Assembly: GCA_024138025.1 (NCBI GenBank)
Contig: JAMXBD010000395.1
Location: 310,001 to 374,000 of the forward strand
Source: Combretum micranthum
Taxonomy: Eukaryota; Streptophyta; Magnoliopsida; Myrtales; Combretaceae
DNA length: 64,000 nt
Direction of reading: 5' to 3'
Part shown: positions 48,799 to 60,299 of the stretch, in pieces
How positions within the stretch are numbered: the stretch's first letter is position 1
Layout of the letters: each line of letters opens with the position of its first letter
Made by a program: the position numbers and the translations under genes
The notes under the pieces: generated by a model
Seen by the model: the letters and a program-made list of their open reading frames with translations, nothing else
Databases searched by the model: none
What the model was told of the DNA's origin: nothing

Positions 48799-51510
48799 TG
48801 TAATAGCCATGCTTTTATTCCCAATATCATATTATATATAAGTGATTATAGTTGCTTATTAAAATAAATAAATAACATGTATATATTTGAGTAGTGTAGA
48901 ATAATTATGTTTGCATTAGTATAATAAATACTTAATATTAATTTACATATTGATGTGGTATATGGAATGAGTAATATTAGATATATATATATATATATTT
49001 CAAATGGAGTGTAGCAGATTTTTTTAGGAAACCAAAAGCTAAATAAATGCTTTTAGTTTACTTAAATTAATAACATTAATTAATTCTAATTAAAACTACT
49101 TTATGACTTTTGTGGGCTGCCTTGAAAGTCAAACATTGGATAAACATTAAGCCAAAATACCCAAATTTCGTCCAAAATCAGACCACCCTCAAAACAACCC
49201 CTCAAACAAGCACAAAACCCATTATTTTCTCTCCCAAAGCCACCCCAACTTCAAGACCAAGATCCACATCCAAATTCTTGCAAGTTGGCCACCAAAAGAT
49301 CATTCTAAAGCCTTGAAAACCAAGCCCAAAGATTTGAGGTAAGTTTGAGTTACATTTGATGCAAGTTTCATAGTGTAGAGTTTGTTAAATGTGATTTGAT
49401 ATGCATATATGTGTTGGTGATGTATTGATGAAGGTTTGGGCTACCAATGAAGTATAATATATGCATGTTTAGTATTTGAAGTGTGAGAATGAAATGGAAT
49501 GATGTATGAGTGGTGTAGTAAGGGTTAAGTGAAGTTGAGTTGTTGAAAGTTGTATTGATTGGAGGTAGAGATTAAAGTGAAATGATGTTGTTTAATGAGT
49601 TGGAAATGTATAATAGATGATGTGGAGTTCATATATCAAGTTAGAGAGCTAAGAAAGTGTTTTGGTTGAAGTTAAAAGTGTTAAAGTTTGAAAAATTTCG
49701 TATAACTATCTCTACACCTGTCAAAACACCCCTGTTGCCAAGGGTGTAGTGCTCTCGGATCAAAAATTTCATTTCCCCTTAGTTGAAACGGCCTCCAAAA
49801 CACCCCGTTGCCAAGGGTGTAGTGCTCTCGGATCAAAAATTTTACTTCCCCTGAGTCAAAACGGCCTTCAAAACACCCCGTTGCCAAGGGTGTAGCGCTC
49901 GCGGATTTCTTCCCTTACGCGACACTGTTTTGTAAATTAGTCATAACTTTTTCATCCGACCTCCAATTGAGGTGTTTCAAATTGCGTTAAAAAGATTAAA
50001 AAGAGATCTACAACTTTCATGTTTTAAGTTTTTACAAAATAAAAACTTATCAAGGCCGAAATTTTCTTTTCTTTTCAGCTGATACATTTTCCAAACAAAG
50101 TTAAAAACTTGTTTTTGTTTGTTTTATGTGTATTTGCTTTAACAAATGGATCTTTTAGACTAAAATGAGATAGATATATGATAATTGATGTGTTATGATG
50201 ATCAAGTGATATAATTAAGCATGATTTAAGGATATTTGTATGATTTAATAAATTATTGATTATCTTTACTTGTTTTAGGATCTTGTGATAACTTATTTGA
50301 ATTTACTTGAATGGTTAAGTATGAGATTAGTTAATATACATATACTTGAACTAAGTGTGAGTTTGTAATTATTTTTTTTTACAGTGATTGATTCTCTTTC
50401 GGTTATTCCCATTGACTCTCAAGCTAGTACAGGTACGCAGTAACTTGTTTGTTCTTTGCTTAGGATAGGCATATCTTTAATAAACTTTAATATGGAAAAA
50501 CTTAAACCTTTGTTTGAATTGGATGTCTCTTACGCTATTTAAACCCGTATCTGGCCTAGATGGCAGATCGGTATCCGGTTCGGGGAGTAGCACCTTGCTC
50601 AGATTGGGGGCACGGTAGATTAGGCGCTTAGGCCAACCCTGTCTTTTGATAAGACTTTCCTAAGTGGTACGGCGGGTAACTGATGGGGAAAATGGTATCG
50701 GTGTAACATTTGCTAAGCTTAGAATGAAATAATATGATTTAGTTCAAAGGTTTATGGGAACAGTTGGACTAATTGATGTTATGGACTAAGATAAGTGAAG
50801 TTGTGTAACGGCTGTTAACCCTAGATGAAGTTATTTTCTCTTTTATGGATATATCATCTAGGAGATATAAGTGTCCGAACTACTTATATCAACCCCCTGA
50901 GCGTCGTGATCGTTACTCAGGACCCTAAATATCCTTATTGTTCGGAGTTTGAATACTCCAGTGATGTTTGACTAATTAAAGATTATCTAATAAATGAATG
51001 ATTGTCACATTGCACTATAGTTTAAGATCGTGTGAGCCATTACGCATTTGTTTTTGTTACTTGTGTACTGGGCCTCTGGCTCATATTTTATCCTTTTCAG
51101 GTATGGATGACGAATTCTATACAAGTATGGGATATGGATCGGATTTTGAGGAGTTCTTAGAGGATTGGAAGGAGTAGAGACGACCTTGACGTTGATGGAA
51201 CCCTTGTGTAATAGAATAGCTATATGTACATATATGCTTTGAAAACTTATGTATTAGTTAATAGGATTTTTGTTATCTTTTGATATATTTTGTAAATGGC
51301 TTGTTTACGAGCCTTGTATGTATGTATGTATGTATATATATATGGTTGTATTATGTACTAGTAGTGATAAAGTTTATTCTTATAAGACATTTAGGCAAAT
51401 AACTATACAAATTGATCCTGGATTACAACCTTACATATAATACTGATTATATGTGGTTGGGGAACTGGGTTTGCCTATTTTAAATATAGGGGTAAATCCG
51501 GGGCCTTACA
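48799..51510 (+). repeat. LTR4 of the chromovirus array (2712 bp), outer right LTR
   Basis: TGTAATAGCC to CCTTACA, followed by target duplication AGTAC at 51511-51515 instead of a primer binding site. It shares cttttagtttac, aattaaaactac and atatgcatatatgtgttgg with LTR1 against LTR2 and LTR3. The 24-codon frame is at 51103-51177. Confidence 0.9.
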
Positions 51511-51515
51511 AGTAC
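51511..51515. repeat. Right target site duplication AGTAC of the array
   Basis: Identical to 25621-25625. Host Tat sequence resumes with ggtcctagatc. Confidence 0.85.
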
Positions 51516-52379
51516 GGTCCTAGATCAAGCAACTAAGATGATAGTGGGAAATGGGCTTCAAGCAACATGCCTAACCCACTACCAACCCTAGTGATGGAAC
51601 CACGTAAACAAGGACCATAAGGCTTCTGACCCTTCTAAACCAAGATATTAGAGCATCAATGGCACCGTATAACCTGCGACCTTTAAGGACTCAACCTTTA
51701 AACCTAAAGAAGGCTAATGAAAGAAGATTCATGATTTGTTACACTCTCTAAAGCTAAACTATGAAGGGAAAACTTTAGATTTATGAAGCAAAGTAAGAAA
51801 AATAAACTAGGTTCATGAAGAAATGGTCTCCTTGCTAGCACTACTTATAGGCAACAAAATACTCTACCAAAATCGACATTCAATGCTACCAAACCTTAAG
51901 AATCCCAAGTTTAACTCACCCCAGCCGTTCGATCATGCCTAGGGAGTCCAGGAGCATAAAAAAAAAATTTTTTGGCACACGTTGCCTCCCCTGCAGAGCA
52001 ATGTCATCCTCTATAGAAAGTCATCCTAACGACCTACTACTAACCTAGGAGCTAAATGATAAATCTAACGTGAATGAGAAAAGAATAGACTAAGAAAGAT
52101 GAAATCAACTGAAGACAAGCTCGCTGAGCACCAACTAAGGATATAACAAAATTATAAACTCTCAAGACAAGCAGAGCTAGAACTTGAAGAGATGCATCAT
52201 ATTAATAAAAGAAAGGTACATTCGCTTGAGGAAGAATTACAAATAGGAAAGGCTACCAAGAGGCCGATACCATGAAACAAGTTTGAAACGAAGCCCATAA
52301 AAAAAAAAAATCAGTTAAGACCATACTCGCTAAAAATCCCTTCACTTGTCATAGGCTGAGGAGCAACGACAACGATCTC
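51516..52379. other. Tat element spacer right of the array
   Basis: No conserved domain on either strand. A short run of A/T (aaaaaaaaattttttt) lies near 51960. The sequence belongs to the Tat host because it rejoins the left flank across the AGTAC duplication. Confidence 0.45.
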
Positions 52380-53744
52380 GACTTGCCTCTTAACATGACG
52401 CTCTGCTTGGACTCGACCATAGCATGGGAAGCTACTAGCATCAGAATCTATTGGTCAGAGGTGCGAGTCATGACCATAAGGGCAACTTTACCTTGGGCTT
52501 CCTGGCCCCTAAAAAAAGTAGTGACCTTAGCCCGATGTGCCCTACCTACGGCACCAACCTCAACTTCAACTTCACCTTGCTTAGCTTCTTTTCCATCATC
52601 ATCCTCCTCATTAGAAGCCTCTATTGGAGCCTACCTTAAACGAGCAACCAAAAAACCGAGGTATAGGCTCGGATACCTCTCTAATAGCTAGTTCCTTATC
52701 AACTTGGCAATATCACAAACGAGTCCCATTAGGACCCCCTTTCCACTCCCTGCTCTTGAAAAGCTCCCTTAAAATTTAATTTTTGGTCACCTTAGGAATG
52801 AGTCGACTACTCTCCAAGTCCTTCACGCAGGCCTGCAACGAGAATAAAGAAATAATGAAGTCAAAATGTGAGTAACAATGGTTAATGATGCGCCAACAAA
52901 TTCAAATGAACCCACCTTCTACCTCTTTCGCTCCAAATTGGATTATTGGACTCTCTCCTTTAGCTTATCGATCTTTAAAGGGGTAATCTCGAGTTCTCGC
53001 ATTCGCCTCACACTCCCCAGTTGGGCATCACTCTACGATGAGACAAGTTATCCCGCTTGTCCCTCACACCCCTCCACTTACTCTCGAATTTAGCAGTCGT
53101 GGTCTCTACAAGAGAAAGCCTCTTGTTAGCTTTGATCACATCAACTTAACTGTGCAAAACTTTACCTTCCATCTCCTTGCATAGCCTTTTGCGCTCGTCG
53201 GTTAGAGTAAGTAGCTCACTCTTGCATCGCATCTCACTTTGCCTAACCTCAGCAAGCTCTTTCTCTAACCTCGCCCTTATTGCCTTGAGTTCCCCCGAAC
53301 CCTAGACAAAGAAAGTAACTCTCAACTACAAATAACGAAGCATTCGACAAAGGGAGAGAAACGAAGAACACAATATACGACCTTATTGTTCACCTTCAAC
53401 ACTCTAAAAGCCTCAGCAGTCGTCACCAAAGCCTAAAAACAAGTAACAAGAAAGCTTGAGTAATACATAATTTTTTTTAAGCATCACAAGCAAGCTTCGC
53501 GAGGAAGGTAACAGCCTCACCTTGTACATCTTTCGTGCTGAAAAAGTCTACAGCCGAATCTACTAAAGACGCTCCATCATAAAAGCCCGCAACCTTTTCC
53601 TATCTTTGATATGGGATGCCTCCTCGAAAGCAGGCCATTCCATAACTACATCACTTTACTTTAGAGCGCTCCCTTAACAAAGATGATTGGACCGCTCACA
53701 ACACCTCTCTCCGGCTGACTGCCTTGGCCTGATCACTTGAGGCA
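52380..53744 (-). pseudogene. C-terminal part of the Tat antisense ORF, decayed
   Basis: Minus-strand continuation of the frame that begins at 58007, separated from it by the solo LTR. Fragments in several frames are rich in charged residues and suggest a coiled coil (for example VTTAEAFRVLKVNNK and ECEANARTRDYPFKD). Tat antisense ORFs typically end in such a region. Individual frames are short and broken, so limits are approximate. Plus-strand frames here are shadows. Confidence 0.45.
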
Positions 53745-53749
53745 CTATT

Positions 53750-54086
53750 TGTGAAACCCCATAAATAATAATAATAATAATAAAGTCAAATTAAGGATAA
53801 TATGATTATTAATTAGGTCATAAAATATCAAAACATTAACAACTGAAACCTTAATCAATAAATTAGAATCTACGATAATAGACATTAAAGTTAAAAAATA
53901 AAAGTCTTAAACTAAAGATTTTAAATATATCATAGTGTTTAAAATATTTAATATAATAGATATATAAATTTTCATCTAAAAATATTATTAAATTTGTATT
54001 TAACGTATGTGTCATTTAGAACCGTAAAATGAACTTTCCCAGTAAGTCATTAGACTTGCCTGTTGCTCACGAAAAATTTTCTTATA

Positions 54087-54121
<35 letters not shown>

Positions 54122-56464
54122 CCTTGTCCCATCTTCATCTCTCGTTTCTCTCTTTCCCCTTTGTCTCTCTCAAAGTCTTCTCTATAAAGTAGAATAGGAG
54201 GAAAAAAAAAAAAAACCAAAAACAACTTCTTCATCTAGAAAGGGGAAGGAAAAAAATATGAAAAGAAATAAAAAAATAAAATCTCCTACAAAATTTAAGA
54301 GTTCATATCTTTCACACACTACAACCAATTTCAATTTTAAAAGTTGTGATGTCATCGTAGTAATGTGCTCTTCGATTTAAGACCAGACATGGTATGGTTT
54401 TGCCTACTCTAAAAATTGCTCAAATATGATACCAAATATAAAAGTTTTCAAGAAATTAAGAATTCCTATGTTAGTCTTTATTGCAAATATATAGATACAT
54501 TAAGCTTAGAAAAGTGAATTTTTTTTATATTTTAGGTTAGAACTTCAATTTTTTAGATCTATCATGCAATTATTAGGATGTAACACAATAAGGCTAAGGT
54601 GAGTGGGATATTCTATGATTTACTACTTTTGTTGTATGTTAATGTATTTGAATGATATTTTGTTTATTGATGCGTGTTAACTATCACTTATGATGTATTG
54701 GATTGATGATTTTATTAAGGATGGTTATGCTATTATTACCATGATATGCTGTTTTTATGCATTGGAAAGTGTTTAAATAATTGACGGACGAAGAGTAATG
54801 AGACTATAATATTGCTTTATTCATGAATTTGCGAAACGTGAAGAATTATTTTGTGAAATTTCTAAATTGAATTGCATTGACATTCAAAAATAATTTGAAT
54901 GGAATTCTAACATTTTTATCCTTTGACATTTCAAATACTTTTCTATTTAAGTGACAAAGTTTCTATAAAGATGAATCTTGCCATGATAATTGGTAAATTT
55001 TGGATTATGATATTTATTGTATATGGATTATTATTAATATAAGTTACGTGGAACAATTAGTGTATTAAGGGTTTAAATCATTCATGATTTTTATATTGAG
55101 AAGATTACTGGTTATAATGCATAATTTATAAAGTTATACCATGGAATTTTATGAGAGATGTGTAACAAAAACTTATTATTAGTATCTCATCCTTGAATTT
55201 GCTTGACTGTTGAAATTATGATATGAATTTAATTATTTGTTGAAATGTGCGCTCTTGCATATTATGTGTATTGCTTGAATTATATTCTGGTTAGTTACCC
55301 TTGAACCTATTAATGGATATCGGGATATAATAAAATCTTATATGCATTGCACGGTGTCTTGCATCATTTAAGGCTATCACTATCACACGATGATTTAAGT
55401 TAGCTTAAGACTGCATTTAAGGTATCTTAAGCTCACTTCAGATTGCATTTAAGGTATCCACGAGTATTAAGAAAATTATTTTGAGTATAAGTTCTATTGA
55501 AATCTTCTTATAAGCATTTTTAAGTATCCTGTTTTGGTAATACAAACTGAATAATTTGGGAAAGTCGTATATTACCAAAGCCTTGAACTATCCATCATTG
55601 TGGGTCCTGTCGAGAGTTTTGTAGACTTGGGGCTGCATTTAATGTACCCTAAATTAGTTCATGATTACATTTAAGATGTCTTGAACTACTTCTAATTGTG
55701 TTTAAGGTATCCAAAGTATTAAGAGAACTATTTTGGATATTCCATCTTAGGACTACTTTTAAGGCATCCTAAGCAGGTTGCATTTAAGGTACCTTGGAAA
55801 TTACAAGATAAGAGAAATTGATTGGATGATCTAGATACTGATGGAACTATTAATTCCCTAACTTAAGGTCAAAGGGGGGTTATGCCTAGACTTCATGTTG
55901 GTTATTGGAAGACTACGCGCAATGACTACATTGCATACACTTGTTCATGTAGCATATGATTGATAACTTGTTTGTGCTTGAGGTAGTAATAAGAATATTG
56001 CACTCCTATTTCACTGAGCCATGGTTTTGCTTACCCCTCCAATAGATTGTTTTGGAGGTAATCTCATAAGAATGGAACGAGATAGGGTTGGTGTGAATGA
56101 GAGCTATCCAACTTCAAGACATTTTTCGTGGAAGTTTATAAGGCCAAGTAGTAATATAGGTGATAATTATAATGTTATAGTCTTGGATAGGTTTTCTTTT
56201 TCTTGAATTGGCATAAGCTACTTATTTACTGCTTGGTGGGGGATACCGACTCTCTGTGGTTTTACCGGTCTATGGGAAGTTAGGATTTCATAGTTATTTT
56301 CATATTAAGAAATTATATATGTATATTATGATTTGATGAAATAATTAAATGTTTAAATATAATCTTATGATCTTTAACTCACAGGATGACATTCATGTAA
56401 TGGATGCACACATTATATGACAATTTTTAGTTGTTTCTACTGGGCCCCTTTTAGGGTCGTTACA
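53750..56464. mobile_element. Solo LTR of another LTR retrotransposon family (2715 bp), orientation not settled
   Basis: TGTGAAACCC at the left end, GTCGTTACA at the right, flanked by perfect 5-bp duplications CTATT (53745-53749 and 56465-56469). There is no gag, pol, primer binding site or polypurine tract, so this is a single LTR left by recombination between two. Length is like that of the array LTRs, but the sequence is a different family. It contains a (TC)n run near 54088-54118. Confidence 0.85.
55362..55795. repeat. Irregularly spaced motif GCATTTAAGGTATC inside the solo LTR
   Basis: About eight variants, among them gcatttaaggtatct (55413), gcatttaaggtatcc (55445), gcatttaatgtaccc (55635), tgtttaaggtatcc and gcatttaaggtacct (near 55780). 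Spacing is uneven, so this is not a clean satellite. Confidence 0.6.
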
Positions 56465-56469
56465 CTATT

Positions 56470-56999
56470 ACTACTCCTAGCAGCCTCTACTATAGGGGAA
56501 GGCATGCTGTGAGCTTAGACAGCACAAGGGTCAAGGACTGTTAAGTTGGACTTCGCTCCTTATGAGATCGAGTACGACGTAATGATGGCCCCATAAAGCG
56601 AGCATCAGGACCAGCATCCCTAACCTCAACAATAACACCCAATGCCTTAATAGTAGCATTACTGACCTCAACACTAGTACCCTTCGGACCTCGTTCCTCT
56701 AATTCAATGATTGGTACATAGACCTTATCGACCTATGGCTCGACCTCAACAGGACACTTCTTATCTACCGCCTTCTTCTTCGTTGAAACCTTCTTTTGCT
56801 TCTTCGATGAACTAGTAAGAAAATTAGCTACTTCCACCACAACCATCTCAGACTCTAAAAAAGATAACAAAAAAGAAAAACTAGTCAGCAATAACGAACA
56901 AAATACCTGTCTAGTCGAGTTCAAAAGCTCGAAAATCTCGAACCCTCCTCATAACATCATCTCTCTAAAGCTTGACTCGACAAGTGATTTGGGTGGGAG

Positions 57000-57047
<48 letters not shown>

Positions 57048-58007
57048 ACAATCATGCGAACAATCAAGCCCCACCTGCATCAACGATCAGCTTCTCACTC
57101 AAAAAATTCTTCACTACAAGGGCGACATTATAAGACTTTCCACCTCACACCTCCAAAGCTCCCTACAACTCCCTCAGTCCCTTGGCATCATATGGCATTA
57201 ACTTCGGTGGCTTCTTACTTCAAATGGGCTCACACCAATCTATCTAGAAGATGAAAACCTCATCGTGCACCTTCCTCTAATTTGATTATCAAGAACGTGC
57301 TCTTCCAGTTTTGAGTTAGTAAGGTTGGTAAACAGTTGGGGACTCTTAGGCTGCTTGATAAGATACCGCCACCCCTTATGCAACCTTTTATATAGGAATA
57401 ATTGCCGAAACAAGATAGGGGTAGGCCACACCATGTATTAAGGCAGATCGGCTTCAAATGCCACCAATATCCATCAATCATTAGGCAATAATTGGGCTAG
57501 GCATAGCCGATGGTACTTGAAGAACTCCTTCTGAAAAGGAGAAAAAGGTATCCTCAAGCTAAACTCAAAAGTCATCTTATATAAGGCAAACTGCCGACTA
57601 CCAAGGAGACAGACTAGATCTAACCTTGTAGGCATAACGAGCTCCTAGTCCTATGGAGCACCTCGCATCACTCTCTGATGTATGACCCTAAGGGCCTCAT
57701 TGGAGAGCTTGCAGCGGATCCTATTGGGACCATCACCTCGGGCTACCTCTGTATGTAAAGGGGTGACGGCCCCTTTCTTTAGATCATCAGAAGGATACCT
57801 ATTTAAGGGGAGCTGATACATCTGTTCGGTTAGTATTTTATAAGAATGTACGTTCGAAACTCCTTGCTTCTTCGTCGGTGACATCAAGACTTCACTAGAC
57901 CTCTCTTCATGGCCACTTGCAGAGGCCGAACAACCACCCTCTGACCTATGGTAGCCACTCGAATCGGAGCCTCCTGATCTCGACACAATCTCTCTATCCC
58001 TCCTCAC
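56470..58007 (-). pseudogene. Tat antisense ORF, N-terminal part with putative gypsy-type transposon domain
   Basis: Read on minus from ATG 58007 (MRRDREIVSRSGGSDSSGYH): a Ser-rich start, then the conserved domain LDLVCLLGSRQFALYKMTF (near 57600), LRIPFSPFQKEFFKYH, WILVAFEADLPKY, and RQLFLYKRLHKGWRYLI-like and QLFTNLTNSKLEEHVLD pieces near 57300-57420. I recognise these as the domain called putative gypsy type transposon (PF04195), known from ORFs lying antisense downstream of pol in Tat elements. Several stops, shifts and a (GA)n run at 57004-57045 break it. A Lys-rich stretch (KKQKKVSTKKKAVDKK) lies near 56790. The solo LTR cuts it at 56469. Confidence 0.7.
57004..57045. repeat. (GA)n microsatellite, about 21 repeats
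   Basis: Uninterrupted GA repeat inside the decayed antisense ORF. It is in the position of coding sequence, so it arose after the ORF lost function. Confidence 0.9.
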
Positions 58008-58570
58008 CTCTTTTGTGTGTCACTGTACCCTGCCATTAGAATCGTGTGAAAAAGATTGGGCACCAGAGTTACCTAAGTTCAACATCGCTGAAATCTTAAG
58101 TGGGCAGAAATACCGAAAAGGAGTTAAGAATCTAAAACGCCAATTCTTTTAAAAAGGATGAAAGTGTTGTGAAAAACTCCTTATTAAGCACATGTATCTA
58201 TAAAAGGAGTGAGGGAGACGTAAAGATCCAAATCCCTCAAAAGAATGGGCAAACCTTAGGACTTCGACACCACGAACAATAACTGTAGTCATCAAATCCC
58301 AATGATGAATTATTACTGAGACTTTTCAAATCTCTAGAACATCTTGCGAGAACTATACGATTTCTACTACGACAAAATGTGCTAAGCAAGATATATCAGG
58401 AAGATCTAGTAGAAGGTTAAATGGTCCCCACAAGAAAATACTTGCAACATGGGGATGCAACTCATATAAGCACTGCATCTTGCCCAATACAGGTAGTAGC
58501 CATCTCGAGCCAGCGACCTTATGAATTACATACTCTCTTTGTTTTCCCACAATGAGAATTGGGAGATAAA
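58008..58570. other. Tat region between antisense ORF start and 3' LTR
   Basis: No domain recognised. It ends in gagaattgggagataaa, a weak polypurine tract directly before the 3' LTR start. Confidence 0.45.
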
Positions 58571-59129
58571 TGTTGGCAGTAGAATATAGCCATCGGTCCA
58601 CTCAGCTTCTTGGGCCTTGAAACCCCATGATGATAATGGGCTCAGGAAGGGGCCACTACTCGCAACATCTCGACGTCCCAAGAAGCTAACAAGATCTAGA
58701 CCTCCACCAAAAAACATGGTGCTAGGTCTCCTAAAAAATTCTCACCTAAAGCTAACCAAGCTCATTAGCTCGTTTAGCTAGCGAACTCAGCCTTACAACC
58801 TAATAATCTCTAGTCACACATTGTGATCGGGTGGACATCACCAGCTCGGTCATACTTCATAAAGCTACGTCTCCCCAGCTTGGGTATCTCCATCACTTCG
58901 AATGCCAGGTCAGTTGCTAGGAGGAACTTCGTCCCGGTATGACCCTATCCTCTTTGCCTAGGCAAAGGAAATGGGGGCAATTTGACATTTTGTTACAAAT
59001 GCATTTCCCTTGCCTAAGGACTAACTTAAGCATCGGAATGGCTTCGTCAGGCAACCCTCGACACCTCTCTGATCGTTTTCTCAGCGTTTGCATAGCTAAC
59101 TCTAATGATCTAGATCAACTCATGCAATG
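58571..59129 (+). repeat. 3' LTR of the Tat element
   Basis: Starts TGTTGGCAGTAGAATATAG and parallels the 5' LTR through gggccttgaaacccca, aggaaggggccactact, aattctcacctaaagc, tagtcacac, gccaggtcagttgctaggag and gctaactct. The last about 35 bases no longer align well with the 5' LTR, so the end is tentative. Divergence is visibly high, as expected of an old insertion. Confidence 0.7.
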
Positions 59130-59138
59130 GCACTAATA

Positions 59139-60205
59139 GCTAAGGGTGGACAAAAAAACCAACTGAACCAGACCAAATTGCAAACCGAACTAAACTAAAT
59201 TGAATTTGAGGTTTTTTTTACAAGCAATTCGGGTTTAGCCTCTCCAAACGAATTATGGCTTGGTTTAGGTGTAAATCCAAATCACTATTAATTTGAACAA
59301 AACCATTCAAAATACCTTTAAAAAAATTCTAAACCTAAAGAAAGTTTTGTTTTATGGGAAATTTGAGAAAAGTTGCTAGCTGTGACATTTTGGTTTTTCT
59401 AATAATATTTGTTTCCTGTATTTTGTGAAAGATAAAAGAAGGTAAAGGAAAGATAATGTTGTTCTTTAAACTATGTCTTTGAAAATTTCGGGGTAATTGT
59501 TTTACTAGAGACGTTTTCTGCAACATTTTCATTATTTTTTATAATCAACATGATTCATATTAATTCAATTTCTTTGAAAATTCCAGGATAATTGTTTTAC
59601 TGAAGACTGTTTATGCAAGTTTCATTGTGCTCTATTATCAACATGATTCGTATTAATTTGATTAGAGGATATTCCACAAAATGGCAACACGACCTTTACC
59701 AGAGGAGAAAGAGTACTATGAATGAACTATAGTAAATAAAGATCTTTACTTTGGTATTGCAGGAACATTGAAGATATCGGTTTGAAGTTCATTTGGTGAT
59801 ATTGTTTAATTGTACATTACTTATCTTATTGAATTACTACTTAAATATGCTTTACTATCAAAGGTGTATGGTTTTCAAACCTCAAGGTTTATGAGCATGA
59901 TCATCCTCATCCCACAATCATCCGGATGTTCTTTTACTACAAAATGGACAGAAATATTGTTATCATTTAATTCCTTTCTACCATCTATATTATATGTTAG
60001 ATTAGATTTAAATCTAATATCTAAAATTTTAGAGCAAAGTATATTTTTTTCAGTTAAAATTATGCAATCCAAATTTGATTAAACCAAAATTTTATTTAAT
60101 GGTTTGAATTTTTTTTAATTCAAATCGAACCGTTATTTAAGGTTTGGTTTGAGAAGAAAAAAGAGAAAAAAACTAAACCAATTCATACCCATCCTAATAA
60201 TATGC
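59139..60205. repeat. MITE-like AT-rich element with terminal gggtgga / tcatacccatcct ends
   Basis: The left end (aagggtggacaaaaaaacc, followed by aaccgaac) and right end (aaaccaattcatacccatcct) form imperfect inverted repeats. The ends are rich in aaccgaac/ggttcggt-type motifs common in plant hAT-derived MITEs. Inside is a 100-bp direct duplication (about 59468-59567 and 59568-59668). No coding and no firm target duplication. Confidence 0.45.
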
Positions 60206-60299
60206 TATCTATTTCAAATAAAACAAATGATGTTGGAGAAAATTAATAAATATGCCTATGTATCCTAGCAATAGAATTTCTAAGTAGAGCAATCCATCA

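Larger units (their letters stand above)
25626..51510 (+). mobile_element. Tandem trimer of a chromovirus (Del/Tekay-like Ty3/gypsy) with shared LTRs
   Basis: Four LTRs of 2701-2716 bp alternate with three internal regions of 4977, 5034 and 5035 bp, all in the same direction. Only the outermost ends carry a target duplication: AGTAC at 25621-25625 and 51511-51515. LTR2 and LTR3 each serve as 3' LTR of one unit and 5' LTR of the next, with a polypurine tract before and a primer binding site after. The C-terminal chromodomain and long LTRs point to the Del/Tekay lineage. Copies are nearly identical, so the array is young compared with its Tat host. Confidence 0.9.
14894..59129 (+). mobile_element. 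Tat-lineage Ty3/gypsy retrotransposon, decayed, enlarged by three nested insertions
   Basis: Two related LTRs bound the region (14894-about 15473 and 58571-about 59129). Between them, with later insertions removed, come gag-pol on plus, a repeat-rich spacer, and an antisense ORF on minus. This is the order known for Tat/Retand-type elements. Own sequence adds up to about 11 kb. A possible target duplication GCACT flanks it (14889-14893 and 59130-59134), but the LTR 3' ends are too diverged to be sure. All coding parts carry many stops and frameshifts, so this is the oldest layer of the nest. Confidence 0.8.

Noticed and set aside
52383..52691. 102-codon plus-strand frame
   Set aside because: Antisense to the decayed Tat antisense ORF; Ser/Pro/Thr-rich composition is what a shadow frame would give.
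53750..56464. Solo LTR belonging to the same family as the array
   Set aside because: Length and the TTACA end agree, but the starts (TGTGAAACCC against TGTAATAGCC) and interiors do not align by eye.
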